From assembly GCA_009841235.1 (NCBI GenBank), contig VXMH01000071.1:124001-188000 (forward strand): a stretch of DNA of 64,000 nt, given 5' to 3'. This document shows positions 1 to 9,117 of the stretch, piece by piece. The stretch is from Caldilineaceae bacterium SB0661_bin_32 (GTDB lineage: Bacteria > Chloroflexota > Anaerolineae > Caldilineales > Caldilineaceae). The notes beneath the pieces were generated by a model. That model saw nothing but the letters and a program-made list of their open reading frames with translations. It did not search any database and was not told the DNA's origin. A program made the position numbers and the translations under genes. The number at the start of each line of letters is the position of its first letter. Within the stretch, counting starts at the first letter, position 1.

Positions 1-800
1 ATAAAGTCCTGCGCCACGAGCTGCAGAATGTCGATGATCTCCGGCTGGTCGAACATGGCCGTGCGCGGGTCCACCAGTTGATCGAACTCTTGCACGCCGG
101 TGGCCCGGATCCAGTGGATGTCTCTGGCGTAGCTGCCGTTGGCCTGATAGCCGTACATCTTGGAGTTGCCGTCAGTGCTGGTCAGCTGCTCGGCAATGCT
201 GACGAAATCGTCGAACGTCCAGTCGTCGGTCGGATATGCGACCCCGGCTTCGTCAAAGGCGTTTTTTGCATAGAACATCACCATCACACCGGACTGGAGC
301 GGAATCAGATAGCGGCTCCCATCGCGACGCGTACTGAACTCGATGCTGTCTACGCCATCCGGATACGGTCCATTGAAATTGTCCCGTTCTATGTAGGCGT
401 CGATCGGGGCCAGAAGTCCGGCATCGCTGAAGGGCTGCCACTCCCACCCCTGGAACGAGGCGATCTCAGGCACGACACCGCCCGCGAAAGAGGTCTGCAA
501 CTTGGTGTAATAATCCACGCCCGTACCGCTGATCGACGGCTTGACTGTGACGTTCGGGTTCTGCTCGCCATAGGTAGTCGCCAGCTCTTCCCAGGCAGGG
601 ATATCGGAAGCGTCGCCCCAGGCGAAAAAGTCCAGTTCTATGTCCTCGGCGGCCGGGGCGGCGCTGCCGCTTGCTCCGCCGCCGGCCGGCGCTGGCGCCG
701 GACACGCTGCGAGCAGCAATGTCGTGGAACCGATACCGATTCCTTGCAGAAACTTTCGCCGGGATACCTGGCGGCTCCTGCTCCGTTGAGCGTCTGTCAT
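1..800 (-). CDS. Extracellular solute-binding lipoprotein (sugar ABC transporter), 3'-truncated
   Basis: This is the N-terminal 266 residues of a family-1 extracellular solute-binding protein; the gene runs off the left edge. The start at 800 is supported by a GAGGAGGG ribosome site just upstream. The N-terminus carries a twin-arginine stretch (SRRKFLQG) followed by a hydrophobic segment and a lipobox (LLAAC), so it is probably exported folded and anchored as a lipoprotein. After an Ala/Gly/Pro-rich linker the mature part begins with a typical lobe-I pattern (ELDFFAWGD) and continues with the repeated aromatic and acidic blocks usual for carbohydrate-binding members. The ligand cannot be told. 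Permease genes, if present, lie outside the window. Confidence 0.85.
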   Translation of the reverse strand, partial: MTDAQRSRSRQVSRRKFLQGIGIGSTTLLLAACPAPAPAGGGASGSAAPAAEDIELDFFAWGDASDIPAWEELATTYGEQNPNVTVKPSISGTGVDYYTKLQTSFAGGVVPEIASFQGWEWQPFSDAGLLAPIDAYIERDNFNGPYPDGVDSIEFSTRRDGSRYLIPLQSGVMVMFYAKNAFDEAGVAYPTDDWTFDDFVSIAEQLTSTDGNSKMYGYQANGSYARDIHWIRATGVQEFDQLVDPRTAMFDQPEIIDILQLVAQDF

Positions 801-932
801 AGTTCCCTCCTCAGGGGTGAGCTTCGGACTGAAATTCTGATGTTGAACCGATGGATGGCCCGAGGCGTGGCGGCAACTCGATGAGGTCCTTGATGCCAGC
901 CCGGGTGGGAGGTTCGGCATAGGATACATTAC

Positions 933-1160
933 TTGGTTGAATTCGTCACATTTGAGCAGGTGCAGATAAGACTGGTAACCGCCATCCTGATGTTCGTCAC
1001 TGTGGCGGTAGCGACGGACAAACGGGTGAAGGGCCTGCCGGCGGGGCTTGCGACCGGTGGGGCAGTTGCCCTGAATGTATTCTGGGCAGGTCCGATCTAC
1101 GGCGCGTCCAAAAACGCCGCGCGTTCTTTCGCCCCTTTGGATGCACTTCCCTCACCAATG
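933..1160 (+). pseudogene. Aquaporin (MIP family) gene remnant
   Basis: About 75 codons in one frame resemble the second half of an aquaporin: a hydrophobic helix ending MFVTVAVATD, a Gly/Ala-rich helix, then AGPIYGASKNAARSF, which matches the loop-E region normally reading GGPxxGASMNPAR. The key NPA box is degraded to NAA. No ATG start with a ribosome site precedes it, the N-terminal half is missing, similarity fades after about 1160, and the frame runs on into the 3' end of the opposite-strand acyltransferase. It therefore looks like a decaying fragment rather than a working channel. This is recognition by motif only. It accounts for most of the otherwise empty 801-1184 stretch. Confidence 0.6.
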
Positions 1161-1184
1161 GGGCTCCTTAACGACCGCCCACTC

Positions 1185-1916
1185 TCAGGCTACATCCTGA
1201 TAGGGACCACGGTTTCCTGGCGGCAGCAGCACGGCAACCTGCCTCATGGCTTCGTGGGCCAGAGCGTCCAGCTGTTTTCGTCTCTGGCGTCGGGGTAAGT
1301 CATCGGGGATCGTCATCGGTCCAAAGGGGTGGCCGACACGAATTCGCACCTGTGTCCGGCGTAACCGGCGCAGGTTGACGAGAATCTTTTCGCTTCCCAG
1401 CACCGCAACCGGCAGAAGGCGGGCCTGCGCCTGCGTCGCCAGCAGACCGATGCCCGATTGCGCTCGTATCAGCTTGGCGCTGTGACGAGCCGTGTGCCCG
1501 GCTATCTGTTCGATTCGTTCACCCCGCTCCCGGGCCCCCGCCATAGCTGGATCGATGCCTCCTTCCGGAAAAACGCCCACAGTACGACCTTCTCTCAGGG
1601 CCGCAAGGGCCGTCCGCAGCGCTTTGCGGTCCACCTGTCCTCGCCAGATCGGGATCAGATTGAATGTGCGGCTGAGGAAACGGAAGAAACAGACGCGTTC
1701 GGTCTCAATGGCGAGCAGGAATGCGACGCGAAACGGCAGGAATATCATCAGGAGCGGGCCGTCGAACCAGCTGAAATGGTTTGAAACGAGGATCAGAGCT
1801 TCGCTCCGGGGAATGTGCTCCAGACCGCTAACGGAAACCGAAAGAAAAAGGTTTACGATTACGCGGCCCATGAACACAAGAATCGATTGGAGGATGGACT
1901 GTAGCGCGGCGTACAT
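1185..1916 (-). CDS. PlsC-like 1-acylglycerol-3-phosphate acyltransferase
   Basis: A 243-residue lysophospholipid acyltransferase-family protein that would transfer an acyl chain to lysophosphatidic acid or a related acceptor at the membrane. It shows the HX4D box (NHFSWFD) near residue 47 and the FPEGG acceptor motif near residue 117. The N-terminus has a hydrophobic helix suited to membrane association. The start at 1916 (MYAALQS) is chosen because it follows the stop of the upstream aldo/keto reductase by 17 bases; a longer version would overlap that gene. The two genes probably share a transcript. The exact acceptor is not determinable. Confidence 0.8.
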   Translation of the reverse strand: MYAALQSILQSILVFMGRVIVNLFLSVSVSGLEHIPRSEALILVSNHFSWFDGPLLMIFLPFRVAFLLAIETERVCFFRFLSRTFNLIPIWRGQVDRKALRTALAALREGRTVGVFPEGGIDPAMAGARERGERIEQIAGHTARHSAKLIRAQSGIGLLATQAQARLLPVAVLGSEKILVNLRRLRRTQVRIRVGHPFGPMTIPDDLPRRQRRKQLDALAHEAMRQVAVLLPPGNRGPYQDVA

Positions 1917-1933
1917 GAAGCAGCCCTTTGCGA

Positions 1934-2896
1934 CTAGCCTGGCAACGGAGCACTGGACTCTATCAAACCGCTTTCGTGGAGTTCCTGCCACATCGCCGCC
2001 GGCGCTTCCACATCCCAGATTGCCCGGTTGTCATCCGCCTCGACCACTGTCGCCGAACCGATTACGAGTGACGCGATTGCGGGATGGGCCCCCGCGAAAT
2101 GCAGGGCCGCTACGTGCAAGGGCACACCATGCCTGGTCGTTATCTCCTGGAGACTTCCCGCCTTTGCCAGAATCTCTTCAGGCGCGTCTTCGTAGTTGTA
2201 TTTGGCGCCCGAAATCGGGCCCGTTGCCAGAATGCCGCTGTTGTAAACTCCGCCCAGAAAGATGCTTACATCGTTCTCAGTACACCAGTCCAGAAAATCC
2301 AGCGAAGTTTGCTCCAGGAGTGTATAGCGGCCTGCCAGCAGAAAGCAGTTGACGTCGATGTTTTTAGCGAACTCCCACTCCATCTCCCACTGGTTCATGC
2401 CTGCTCCCACGGCCCCGATAACGCCCTGCTCTCGCAGGTCAACAAGTGCAGGGAACGCCTCGTCCATCGCCTGCCGAAAGTGAACCTCCTCGTTCTCAAA
2501 ATCGGGGTCATGCACAAGCAATATGTCAACTCGATCCATCCCCAATCTCTCGAGGCTGTCTTCGATGCTTTTCATCACGCCATCTCGACTATAGTCGAAG
2601 TAGATCGACCTGTCCGGGCGCACGATGCGGCCAACTTTGGTCTGAATAACTACCTCGTCGCGAGGAACGCCCTGCAACGCCGCCCCGAGCCGCCGCTCCG
2701 CTTCTCCCGTACCGTACAGAGGAGCCGTATCGAAGAAACGAATACCGTTTTCGTAGGAGCGTCGCACTGTCTCAAGGGCCTCTGCATCGTCGATGGGATC
2801 GTAAAGATTACCGATTGGGGCCGTGCCCATGCCTAATCGAGTAACTTGCAGACCGGTATTGCCTACCTGTGCACTGGGGAGCGCGTTTGCCGTCAT
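1934..2896 (-). CDS. Aldo/keto reductase (D-threo-aldose / L-fucose dehydrogenase-like)
   Basis: A 320-residue NADP-dependent aldo/keto reductase with a TIM-barrel fold. The catalytic tetrad is visible: Asp and Tyr in FFDTAPLYGTGEAERRLG, Lys in QTKVG and His in LLVHDPD. The C-terminal half (GRYTLLEQ, then FLGGVYNSGIL) resembles the branch that oxidises D-threo-aldoses, L-fucose or L-galactose or acts as pyridoxal 4-dehydrogenase. The start at 2896 has an ACGGAG site upstream; a longer reading adds about 77 low-complexity residues and is unlikely. It sits upstream of the acyltransferase on the same strand. Substrate is an inference from family resemblance. Confidence 0.85.
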   Translation of the reverse strand: MTANALPSAQVGNTGLQVTRLGMGTAPIGNLYDPIDDAEALETVRRSYENGIRFFDTAPLYGTGEAERRLGAALQGVPRDEVVIQTKVGRIVRPDRSIYFDYSRDGVMKSIEDSLERLGMDRVDILLVHDPDFENEEVHFRQAMDEAFPALVDLREQGVIGAVGAGMNQWEMEWEFAKNIDVNCFLLAGRYTLLEQTSLDFLDWCTENDVSIFLGGVYNSGILATGPISGAKYNYEDAPEEILAKAGSLQEITTRHGVPLHVAALHFAGAHPAIASLVIGSATVVEADDNRAIWDVEAPAAMWQELHESGLIESSAPLPG

Positions 2897-3182
2897 CTCG
2901 TTTCTCCGTGTGCCGCCGATTGCCCGCTGAGGATCGCGTGCTGGTTTGTGAAGCCTGTACACGGCAGATTGCAAGCTTTCCAGCCTGCCGCCAGCCTGTT
3001 CCGGGTGCGCCTGCACTGGGAACGGCGCACGACAATCTCTTTCAGCAAGGCAGTCGGCGTCTGTCGCGCTATCCGTGTTCCCGGAACTTCCGAAGACTTC
3101 AAGTGTGCCGCAGGAATTGTACAACATCCGTGGTTGTTACGCCATATGATTTCACACGGCTGGCGACCTTCGCAGCCTGCCG

Positions 3183-4403
3183 CTATGCCAACTGCGCGTG
3201 AAAGGCATCCATCTGGGGAAGGATCTTGTCCCAGGCAAAATGCTGCCCGACAAAGGAGCGGGCCGCCTCGCCGAGAGAGCGGCTACGATTTCCGCCGGCC
3301 GCCTGATCGCGCAGGAGGGACAAGACAGCGTCGGCGAATGAACGGGGATCGTCGGCGATCAGAAGATGCTCGCCGTCGCGCACCGGGATCCCTTCAACAC
3401 CAAGAGATGTGCTTACGATGGGTCGGGCGCATGCCATCGCCTCCAGGATCTTGAGTCGTGTGCCTCCCCCCACTCGCATCGGCGCCAAATAGATCGCCGA
3501 ACCGTGAATGTAGGGCACAGTGTCTTCAACGGCGCCGGTTAGCTCGACGTCTGGCAAACTGCGCAACCTGTCCAGCCGGTGATGCGGCGACATGCCGGCG
3601 ATCTGCAGTCGGACACTCTGATGGCTGCGAATGAGAGGCAGGACCTTCAGCCCGAACCAGAGCATGGCATCCACATTGGGGCGATAGTCCATCTTCCCCG
3701 TGAAAACCAGCGAAGGGGGGCTCGTCTCCGGGAGCGGTTCAGGAATATAGCGAGAGATTTCAATGCCATTGGGAACGCTGACAGTTGGGGTCTGCCCGGC
3801 TAACGAAGACAGCGCCCTCCGGTCCGGTTCGCTGACGGCAACAATTCCGTCAACGGCCTGACAGAAGCCCTTTTCATAGTGATACAGCTTCTGCCACTGC
3901 AGCAAGCTGTAGCAGGCAGCATGCCAGCGGTTCGGACTGCGGGCGTCCATCAGAGCGGCGCGTTTTTGCAGCAGAAACTCGGCGTTGTGTGCGTCGAAAA
4001 CGACCGGAGGACCTCCTCCGACAGCGTTCAGGACCTGGAAGCCGTATGGCGCCATCTCCAGACCCTCGACCTGGACGAGATCATAGTTCTCCTCGGCCAG
4101 CATTCGCTGCAGGGCAGAGTGAAAGCCTTCTTGTTCCAAGCGCAACGCCATATCCGGTCTGGTTGCCAGGAGGGAATCGAGAAGGCGGCTATGAAGAGGA
4201 CGCTCAGGCTGGCGGAAACCTTCTACCCGCGAACAGATCGCCGTTAAACCCGGATCGGGCCTTTCCTCGTCCTGGGGCGAGAGGCAAGTCAGGAGATGGA
4301 CCTCATGGTTTGAGGCGCAGTGACACAGCAGATGGTAGTTGCGAAGCGCTGCTCCCTGCCGCGGAGGATAAGGGGACTGAGGGGTAAGGAAGAGGATTTT
4401 CAT
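3183..4403 (-). CDS. Glycosyltransferase family 4 (group 1)
   Basis: A 406-residue GT-B fold glycosyltransferase. The N-terminal domain opens with KILFLTPQSPYPPRQGA, a typical nucleotide-sugar GT4 start with a Gly-rich loop. The C-terminal donor domain contains LVFTGKMDYRPN and the GGTRLKILEAMACARPIV segment that contacts the donor nucleotide. It follows another GT4 gene with only nine bases between them, so the two likely act on the same polysaccharide or glycolipid. No polymerase, flippase or sugar-nucleotide synthesis gene is nearby, so the product is unknown. Confidence 0.85.
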   Translation of the reverse strand: MKILFLTPQSPYPPRQGAALRNYHLLCHCASNHEVHLLTCLSPQDEERPDPGLTAICSRVEGFRQPERPLHSRLLDSLLATRPDMALRLEQEGFHSALQRMLAEENYDLVQVEGLEMAPYGFQVLNAVGGGPPVVFDAHNAEFLLQKRAALMDARSPNRWHAACYSLLQWQKLYHYEKGFCQAVDGIVAVSEPDRRALSSLAGQTPTVSVPNGIEISRYIPEPLPETSPPSLVFTGKMDYRPNVDAMLWFGLKVLPLIRSHQSVRLQIAGMSPHHRLDRLRSLPDVELTGAVEDTVPYIHGSAIYLAPMRVGGGTRLKILEAMACARPIVSTSLGVEGIPVRDGEHLLIADDPRSFADAVLSLLRDQAAGGNRSRSLGEAARSFVGQHFAWDKILPQMDAFHAQLA

Positions 4404-4412
4404 CGGCGGACG

Positions 4413-5564
4413 TCAGGCCGAGGAGTGATGCGCAGACGCGGCCGTAACAGATGTCCTGTCGCAAACCATCCTGTAGACGTCAAGTGTTTCGGAGGCGGCC
4501 CGGCTCCAGCTGAATACGGACGCTCGCTGCAGTCCCTTCTGCCTCAACTCCTTGTGCAGTTCATCCTCTGTCAGGAGCCGGTGCATTGCGACTGCAATCT
4601 CTTCCCAGTCGGAAGGGTCGACGATCAGCGCGGCATCGCCGACAACCTCCGGCATGCTGCTGGTGTTGCTCACGATCGTCGGTGTGCCGCAGGCCATAGC
4701 CTCCAGCGGAGACAGTCCGAACCCTTCGTAGTATGCCGGATGAGCATGGCAACGTGCGCCGACGAACAGCTGATGAAGATCCTCGTCTGGCACACGGCCC
4801 AAAAAGAAGGTGCTCTGTCCAAGACCCAACTGTTCGACTTTCCGATAGACCTCCTCGTATAACCAGCCGGGCTTCCCGGCCAGTACAAGGCCTGTGTCCT
4901 CGACGCCGTAGTACTTCCGGAGGTGGTGAAAGGCTTCCAGCAGGCCGCCTATATTCTTGCGCGGTTCGATCGTGCTGACAAAGAATATGTATTTCTCCGG
5001 GAGGCCATACTTTCTCTGCATGGCCGTAAGGCATTGCCCTTGCGACAGAGGGGCGTAATGGGGCGCCGCGGCCTCGTAGATGACGCTGATCTTTTTGGGT
5101 GAAGCGCCGAGTTGCCGGACTACATCATTCTTTGTACTCTCGCTGGGCACAATTATGTGCCGAGCATGCCTTACCGCTCTGTCAATCTGACTGTAATAGG
5201 CTGCGTGGGACTCAGTCAGAAAATGGGGCCAGCGCAGGAAGGCGAGATCGTGGACGGTGATGACCGAAGGAACGCTGCTGTGAAGAGGAGGAATGAAGTC
5301 AGTGCTGTGAAGCAGGTCCAGGGAATGGAAAGACAGTTCTGCCGCCAGCATTGGCTGTTCCACGCGGGTGTGCACGGGCGTAAACAAAGTGCGCCTGTGA
5401 AAATTTGGCGCGTTTGTCAGCGGTTCCCGTTGTTTGCGGTGTTGGAAAACAGTGTACGATGTTTCCCGATCCAGCTGGGCAAGCTCTTCTATGAGATGCT
5501 TCGTATAGCGGCTGATTCCTGCCGGCTGATGATAACTCAGCCTGGCGTCAATGCCAACTCGCAT
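4413..5564 (-). CDS. Glycosyltransferase family 4 (group 1), mannosyltransferase-like
   Basis: A 383-residue GT4 enzyme. It begins [20 protein letters not shown], the pattern of bacterial mannosyl- and rhamnosyltransferases that build surface glycans. The donor domain has [13 protein letters not shown] and the EX7E motif in [17 protein letters not shown]. It is the first gene of a pair with the GT at 3183. Acceptor and sugar cannot be told. About 180 bases upstream hold no recognisable gene. Confidence 0.85.
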   Translation of the reverse strand: MRVGIDARLSYHQPAGISRYTKHLIEELAQLDRETSYTVFQHRKQREPLTNAPNFHRRTLFTPVHTRVEQPMLAAELSFHSLDLLHSTDFIPPLHSSVPSVITVHDLAFLRWPHFLTESHAAYYSQIDRAVRHARHIIVPSESTKNDVVRQLGASPKKISVIYEAAAPHYAPLSQGQCLTAMQRKYGLPEKYIFFVSTIEPRKNIGGLLEAFHHLRKYYGVEDTGLVLAGKPGWLYEEVYRKVEQLGLGQSTFFLGRVPDEDLHQLFVGARCHAHPAYYEGFGLSPLEAMACGTPTIVSNTSSMPEVVGDAALIVDPSDWEEIAVAMHRLLTEDELHKELRQKGLQRASVFSWSRAASETLDVYRMVCDRTSVTAASAHHSSA

Positions 5565-5748
5565 AATCCCGGCGATTGCTCATGTGGAGAAATCTGGTCT
5601 GCGCGCCTCCTGGTTCCAGGAACAACAGTAAACTGTAAACAGCGACTGTGATGCCTTGTGGGGCTGGCAACTCAACACGCGGGCAGACAAACGCGTAGCA
5701 GTGTATCAGTATCCGGAAAGTTGGTCAAATTGCCCCGAAATTTCACCC

Positions 5749-6204
5749 TCACCGGCTGGTCTTCAGTTCGATGATCGTGCCCAAGAGATCCTCCGTATCC
5801 AGATAGGCCCACACGGCGCCAGGGTCCAATGTTGAACCGCCGCTTTGGAGGATATCCACTCTCAAATCCTGGGCTACCCCTTCCGGATCGGGAACACGAA
5901 AGAGCAAGTGGTGCAATCCCTCGCCCCTTTCTTCCAGAAACTCCGAGTAGATGTTGTCGCCTTCAAGAGGCTCGATAAACTCGATCTGCACCGCGCCCGT
6001 CTCGATGAAGGCCAACCGCATGCGAAAGTTTCCTGGCCTCCCTCGGAATGTCGATTGGGCATCCAGAGCGCTTCCCTCGGGCGGCCAGTCCACGACCTGC
6101 GCCGGCTCCATCGCAAAGCGCTCTGTCCACGCATCGGCGGCGGCGCGTGCATCGCGCACGACGATTCCCACTTGTACAATTGATCCCAATTCGATTTTTT
6201 TCAT
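5749..6204 (-). CDS. VOC family protein (glyoxalase / methylmalonyl-CoA epimerase-like)
   Basis: A 151-residue vicinal-oxygen-chelate protein with two beta-alpha-beta-beta-beta modules. It starts IVQVGIVVRDARAAADAWTE, typical of epimerase-type members, and has candidate metal ligands in IEFIEP, GLHHLLFRV and TIIELK. It stands alone on the minus strand, 245 bases from the divergent enolase-superfamily gene at 6450, with which it may share a function. Substrate is unknown; methylmalonyl-CoA epimerase is possible but no mutase gene is present here. Confidence 0.75.
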   Translation of the reverse strand: MKKIELGSIVQVGIVVRDARAAADAWTERFAMEPAQVVDWPPEGSALDAQSTFRGRPGNFRMRLAFIETGAVQIEFIEPLEGDNIYSEFLEERGEGLHHLLFRVPDPEGVAQDLRVDILQSGGSTLDPGAVWAYLDTEDLLGTIIELKTSR

Positions 6205-6449
6205 GAACGGGTCCGGCTACCGGGTCCTATTTCCCAATGAGCATCTGTCCGCGGCCTATGCCCCGCAGCGGGGTCAAGTTCGTTAATTGGCCGCCGATAT
6301 GCGGCCCGGATCGCGGCGGCCTGTGCATTCCCTTGCCCCTTCCGAGAGGAAGTTCTGGAGCAGGATATTGACGCAGCCATTTTTGATGAATCTGTGGGAT
6401 AATACCAACTGCCAACCTGAAAGCCAAACATTCCTGCAGGAGAGACCAG

Positions 6450-7550
6450 ATGATAATTCAAGATGTCAAGACAACCGTACTGTCCCTGCCCCATTTGCCG
6501 GGATTTCAGGATGCGACAATCCGCCATATTTCTCGAGGGCGCAGCCAGTGTTTCGTCCATGTTCACTCCGACCAGGGGCTGGTGGGATTAGGACTGGGCG
6601 GAGGAGTCACCGCGGCGCGCGAGGTGATCGAACGTACCCTCAAGCCCATTCTCATCGGTCAGAATGCCCTGCATATCGAAAAGCTGTGGGACGACATGTT
6701 CTGGGCGATTCGGGGCGTCGGTCGCAAGGGACTGGCCTTCAGCGCACTGTCGGCTGTGGATATCGCACTCTGGGATCTGAAGGCGAAGTACTACGAGACG
6801 CCTCTTTATCAGCTGCTGGGGCCATTCACGGAGTCAGTACCGGTTTACGGCAGCGGCGGCTGGACCCACTTCAGTCAAGATGAGCTGGTGGCGGAGCAGT
6901 GCGGTTACGTGGAGCGCGGGATGAAGGCCGTGAAAATGAAGGTCGGCAAGGATTTTGGCCAGAGCGAGCAGGAGGATGTGGCTCGCCTCGCGGCGGTGCG
7001 AGAGGCCGTTGGCCCCGATGTGCAAATCTACATCGACGCCAATAACGGCTATTACGCCAAACAGGCCATCCGCATGGCGCGAACCTTTGAGCAGTACGAC
7101 GTAGGCTGGTTTGAGGAGCCGGTATTGGCCGACGATATCGAAGGACTGGCTTCAGTTGCCAAAGCCATCGACATTCCCGTTGCAACCGGCGAGCATGAAT
7201 ACACCAAGTATGGGTTCCGTGATCTCATTGCTCGGGGCGGCGCCGACATCGTGCAGCCCGACGTGGGCCGGGTCGGCGGAATCACCGAGTGGATGAAGGT
7301 CGCGCACTTGGCACATGCCTTCAACCTGCCGGTGGCCCCCCATGCCTACCAGCTCATTCACCTGCATATGGCTTGCGCCACGCCGAATTTGAAAGTCGTC
7401 GAATATCTGGGTACGGTGGAAGCGGCAGACCGTATCTACTACAGTTCCTTCGATGAGCCGCAAGACGGCGCCTGGGCCCCCGATCCTGACAAACATGGGC
7501 TGGGTCTGGAACTTGACCCGGATGCGGTCAAACACTATGCTGTAGAGTGA
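6450..7550 (+). CDS. Mandelate racemase / muconate lactonizing enzyme family protein
   Basis: A 366-residue enolase-superfamily enzyme that would abstract a proton alpha to a carboxylate, most likely on a sugar acid. It has the N-terminal capping domain and a barrel with the KxK base (VKMKVGKD), metal ligands in IYIDANNGY, WFEEPV and ATGEHEY, and the His base region in VAPHAYQ, which places it in the mandelate racemase subgroup. An AGGAGA site precedes the start. It is divergent from the VOC gene at 5749. Candidate activities are sugar-acid dehydratase or cycloisomerase; the sequence alone does not decide. Confidence 0.85.
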   Translation: MIIQDVKTTVLSLPHLPGFQDATIRHISRGRSQCFVHVHSDQGLVGLGLGGGVTAAREVIERTLKPILIGQNALHIEKLWDDMFWAIRGVGRKGLAFSALSAVDIALWDLKAKYYETPLYQLLGPFTESVPVYGSGGWTHFSQDELVAEQCGYVERGMKAVKMKVGKDFGQSEQEDVARLAAVREAVGPDVQIYIDANNGYYAKQAIRMARTFEQYDVGWFEEPVLADDIEGLASVAKAIDIPVATGEHEYTKYGFRDLIARGGADIVQPDVGRVGGITEWMKVAHLAHAFNLPVAPHAYQLIHLHMACATPNLKVVEYLGTVEAADRIYYSSFDEPQDGAWAPDPDKHGLGLELDPDAVKHYAVE

Positions 7551-7618
7551 GAACGCTGTGGAGTGAGAATCGCCTCTTACCCGTCGAGCGAGCAAAGTCA
7601 GAGCTGAATGATTCACGG

Positions 7619-7648
7619 TTGATCACACTTTCTGTCAAGTGGTATAAT
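7619..7648 (+). promoter_or_regulatory. Probable sigma-70 promoter of the coiled-coil / selB operon
   Basis: A perfect TATAAT at 7643-7648 lies 18 bases after TTGATC at 7619-7624. It is the only strong promoter-like pair in the 7551-7809 gap and would give a leader of roughly 155 bases before the start at 7810. Confidence 0.6.
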
Positions 7649-7809
7649 TCATCTCCCAATTTGCCCCTTCTGTCAATCAGGCTGAGGTGTCTTATACGTG
7701 CCTCCAATGTGACTTGAAAGGGCGGCATACAAAAATTAGAACGGTTCGCCTGTCAAGCAAGCCGAATTGAACGCGCCTATTTCAATCAAGTGCACTGAAA
7801 GAAAGAAAA

Positions 7810-9117
7810 ATGGACAATGCCCAACTAGCCCAAATGGTGACCTGGCTCGACGAGGAGCATCGGCGCGATCGCGCTGAGATCTCCCGATTGCAACAGCAGC
7901 TGGAAAGCCAGAGCGGAGATATCGTCGAACAAGCGCGTCGTATCCAGGAGCTTGAAGGACGACTGGCATCTACGACCGCGCAATTGGGCCGATTCACTCA
8001 ACTTGAACAGCAGATTGAGCACTTCAAGCAGGAACTTGGCCTGGTGATCGACCGCAGCGATGAGGGGCAGGCCCAGTCGGCCCGCGAATACGAGCGCGCC
8101 AGGCTGGCAGACAGGGAAGCGCTGACGAGAGAGATCAGTGAGGTGCGCCGTGAACTGCCTCGCATTGGCCGCATCGAAGAGGCGGTCGAGTTGCGCAAGG
8201 GCGAGGAAGAGCGCATGGTCGATATGATCATGGAGAGTCGGAATCAGGTGAATCTGCTTGTCAAGGACCTTGAAGAACGTACGCGCCAGATTCCATTTCT
8301 CGCCGACCAGCGCACAGGTGACGCAAAGCGTATCGCCCAGTTGCAGCAGGAGACTGTCGAGCTGTTCAAGCGAACCGAGGCTTTCACGGGACGCTTTTCA
8401 ATTCTTGAGGACGCCGACCGCCGTATGAGCGCCGAGATTGAGCGCTGGCGACCGGTCTTTGGCGAAATCCGGGAGGAGCAGCAGCAGTTCATGGAGCGGC
8501 TGCGCGTCGAGGTCGTCGAGCGCCTGCAGGTTCTCACCCGCTGGCAGGAGATCATTGACGACCAGCAGTCGGTCGTTAACAAGAATGAGGAACGTTTGCA
8601 GTCCTTCTCCCAGACCGTCGAAACTGCCCGCCGGGCCGCCAATACCATCCCCGAGTTTCAGGAAAACATTCGTCGCGATCAGACACAGGTGCAGGAACTT
8701 CAACGGCTGGCCGAAGAACGCATGCGGCGGGAGATGGATGATTTTCAGGAGGAGTACGAGAAAAGAAACCGCCGCGACGGTCTTCGACAGGAGCATCTGT
8801 GGAGGGAGCAGGAGAAGAACAACAAGGAACTGCTCGATCATCTCCCTCCAATTCTGCACGACCTGCGCGTGCATGAAGAGATGCTGCGCCTCCTCTGGAA
8901 ACTGCAGGAGCAATACGGCGGCCGCTATATCAGCGCGGCCCAGCTCTGGCTCGACGGTCTGCAGACGGCCCTTGAAGAAAGGGACGAAACCATGAAAGAC
9001 CTGGAAGAGGAGTGGCAGAAGCAACGCCGTACCGCCGAACTGTACGCCCGCCAGAACAACAACACGCCCCGTACGGCCGGAGTGGTCTCCGGTGAGCAGT
9101 CACAAAACCGCACCTGA
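7810..9117 (+). CDS. Large coiled-coil protein of unknown function, coupled to selB
   Basis: A 435-residue protein, rich in Glu, Arg and Gln, predicted from the heptad-like spacing of Leu, Ile and Val to be almost wholly alpha-helical coiled coil. There is no signal peptide, membrane segment or catalytic motif. Its stop codon overlaps the selB start (TGATG at 9115-9119), so the two are translated together. It is preceded by a TATAAT promoter. The family is not recognised. Structurally it could be a scaffold or tether; a link to selenoprotein synthesis is suggested only by the overlap. Confidence 0.75.
   Translation: MDNAQLAQMVTWLDEEHRRDRAEISRLQQQLESQSGDIVEQARRIQELEGRLASTTAQLGRFTQLEQQIEHFKQELGLVIDRSDEGQAQSAREYERARLADREALTREISEVRRELPRIGRIEEAVELRKGEEERMVDMIMESRNQVNLLVKDLEERTRQIPFLADQRTGDAKRIAQLQQETVELFKRTEAFTGRFSILEDADRRMSAEIERWRPVFGEIREEQQQFMERLRVEVVERLQVLTRWQEIIDDQQSVVNKNEERLQSFSQTVETARRAANTIPEFQENIRRDQTQVQELQRLAEERMRREMDDFQEEYEKRNRRDGLRQEHLWREQEKNNKELLDHLPPILHDLRVHEEMLRLLWKLQEQYGGRYISAAQLWLDGLQTALEERDETMKDLEEEWQKQRRTAELYARQNNNTPRTAGVVSGEQSQNRT

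Noticed and set aside
78..884. Long open frame on the plus strand opposite the solute-binding protein gene
   Set aside because: It lies antisense to a gene with a good ribosome site, Tat signal and lipobox, and its own product resembles no family. The same applies to other long antisense frames, for example 1492-2352, 15721-16071 and 35522-36610.
3117..3122. TACAAT (minus strand) as a promoter for the aldo/keto reductase
   Set aside because: No matching -35 element is at a proper distance.
7551..7809. tRNA-Sec (selC) or another RNA gene upstream of the selB operon
   Set aside because: No cloverleaf or GGTTCRA-type T-loop was seen; the gap contains only a promoter-like element.
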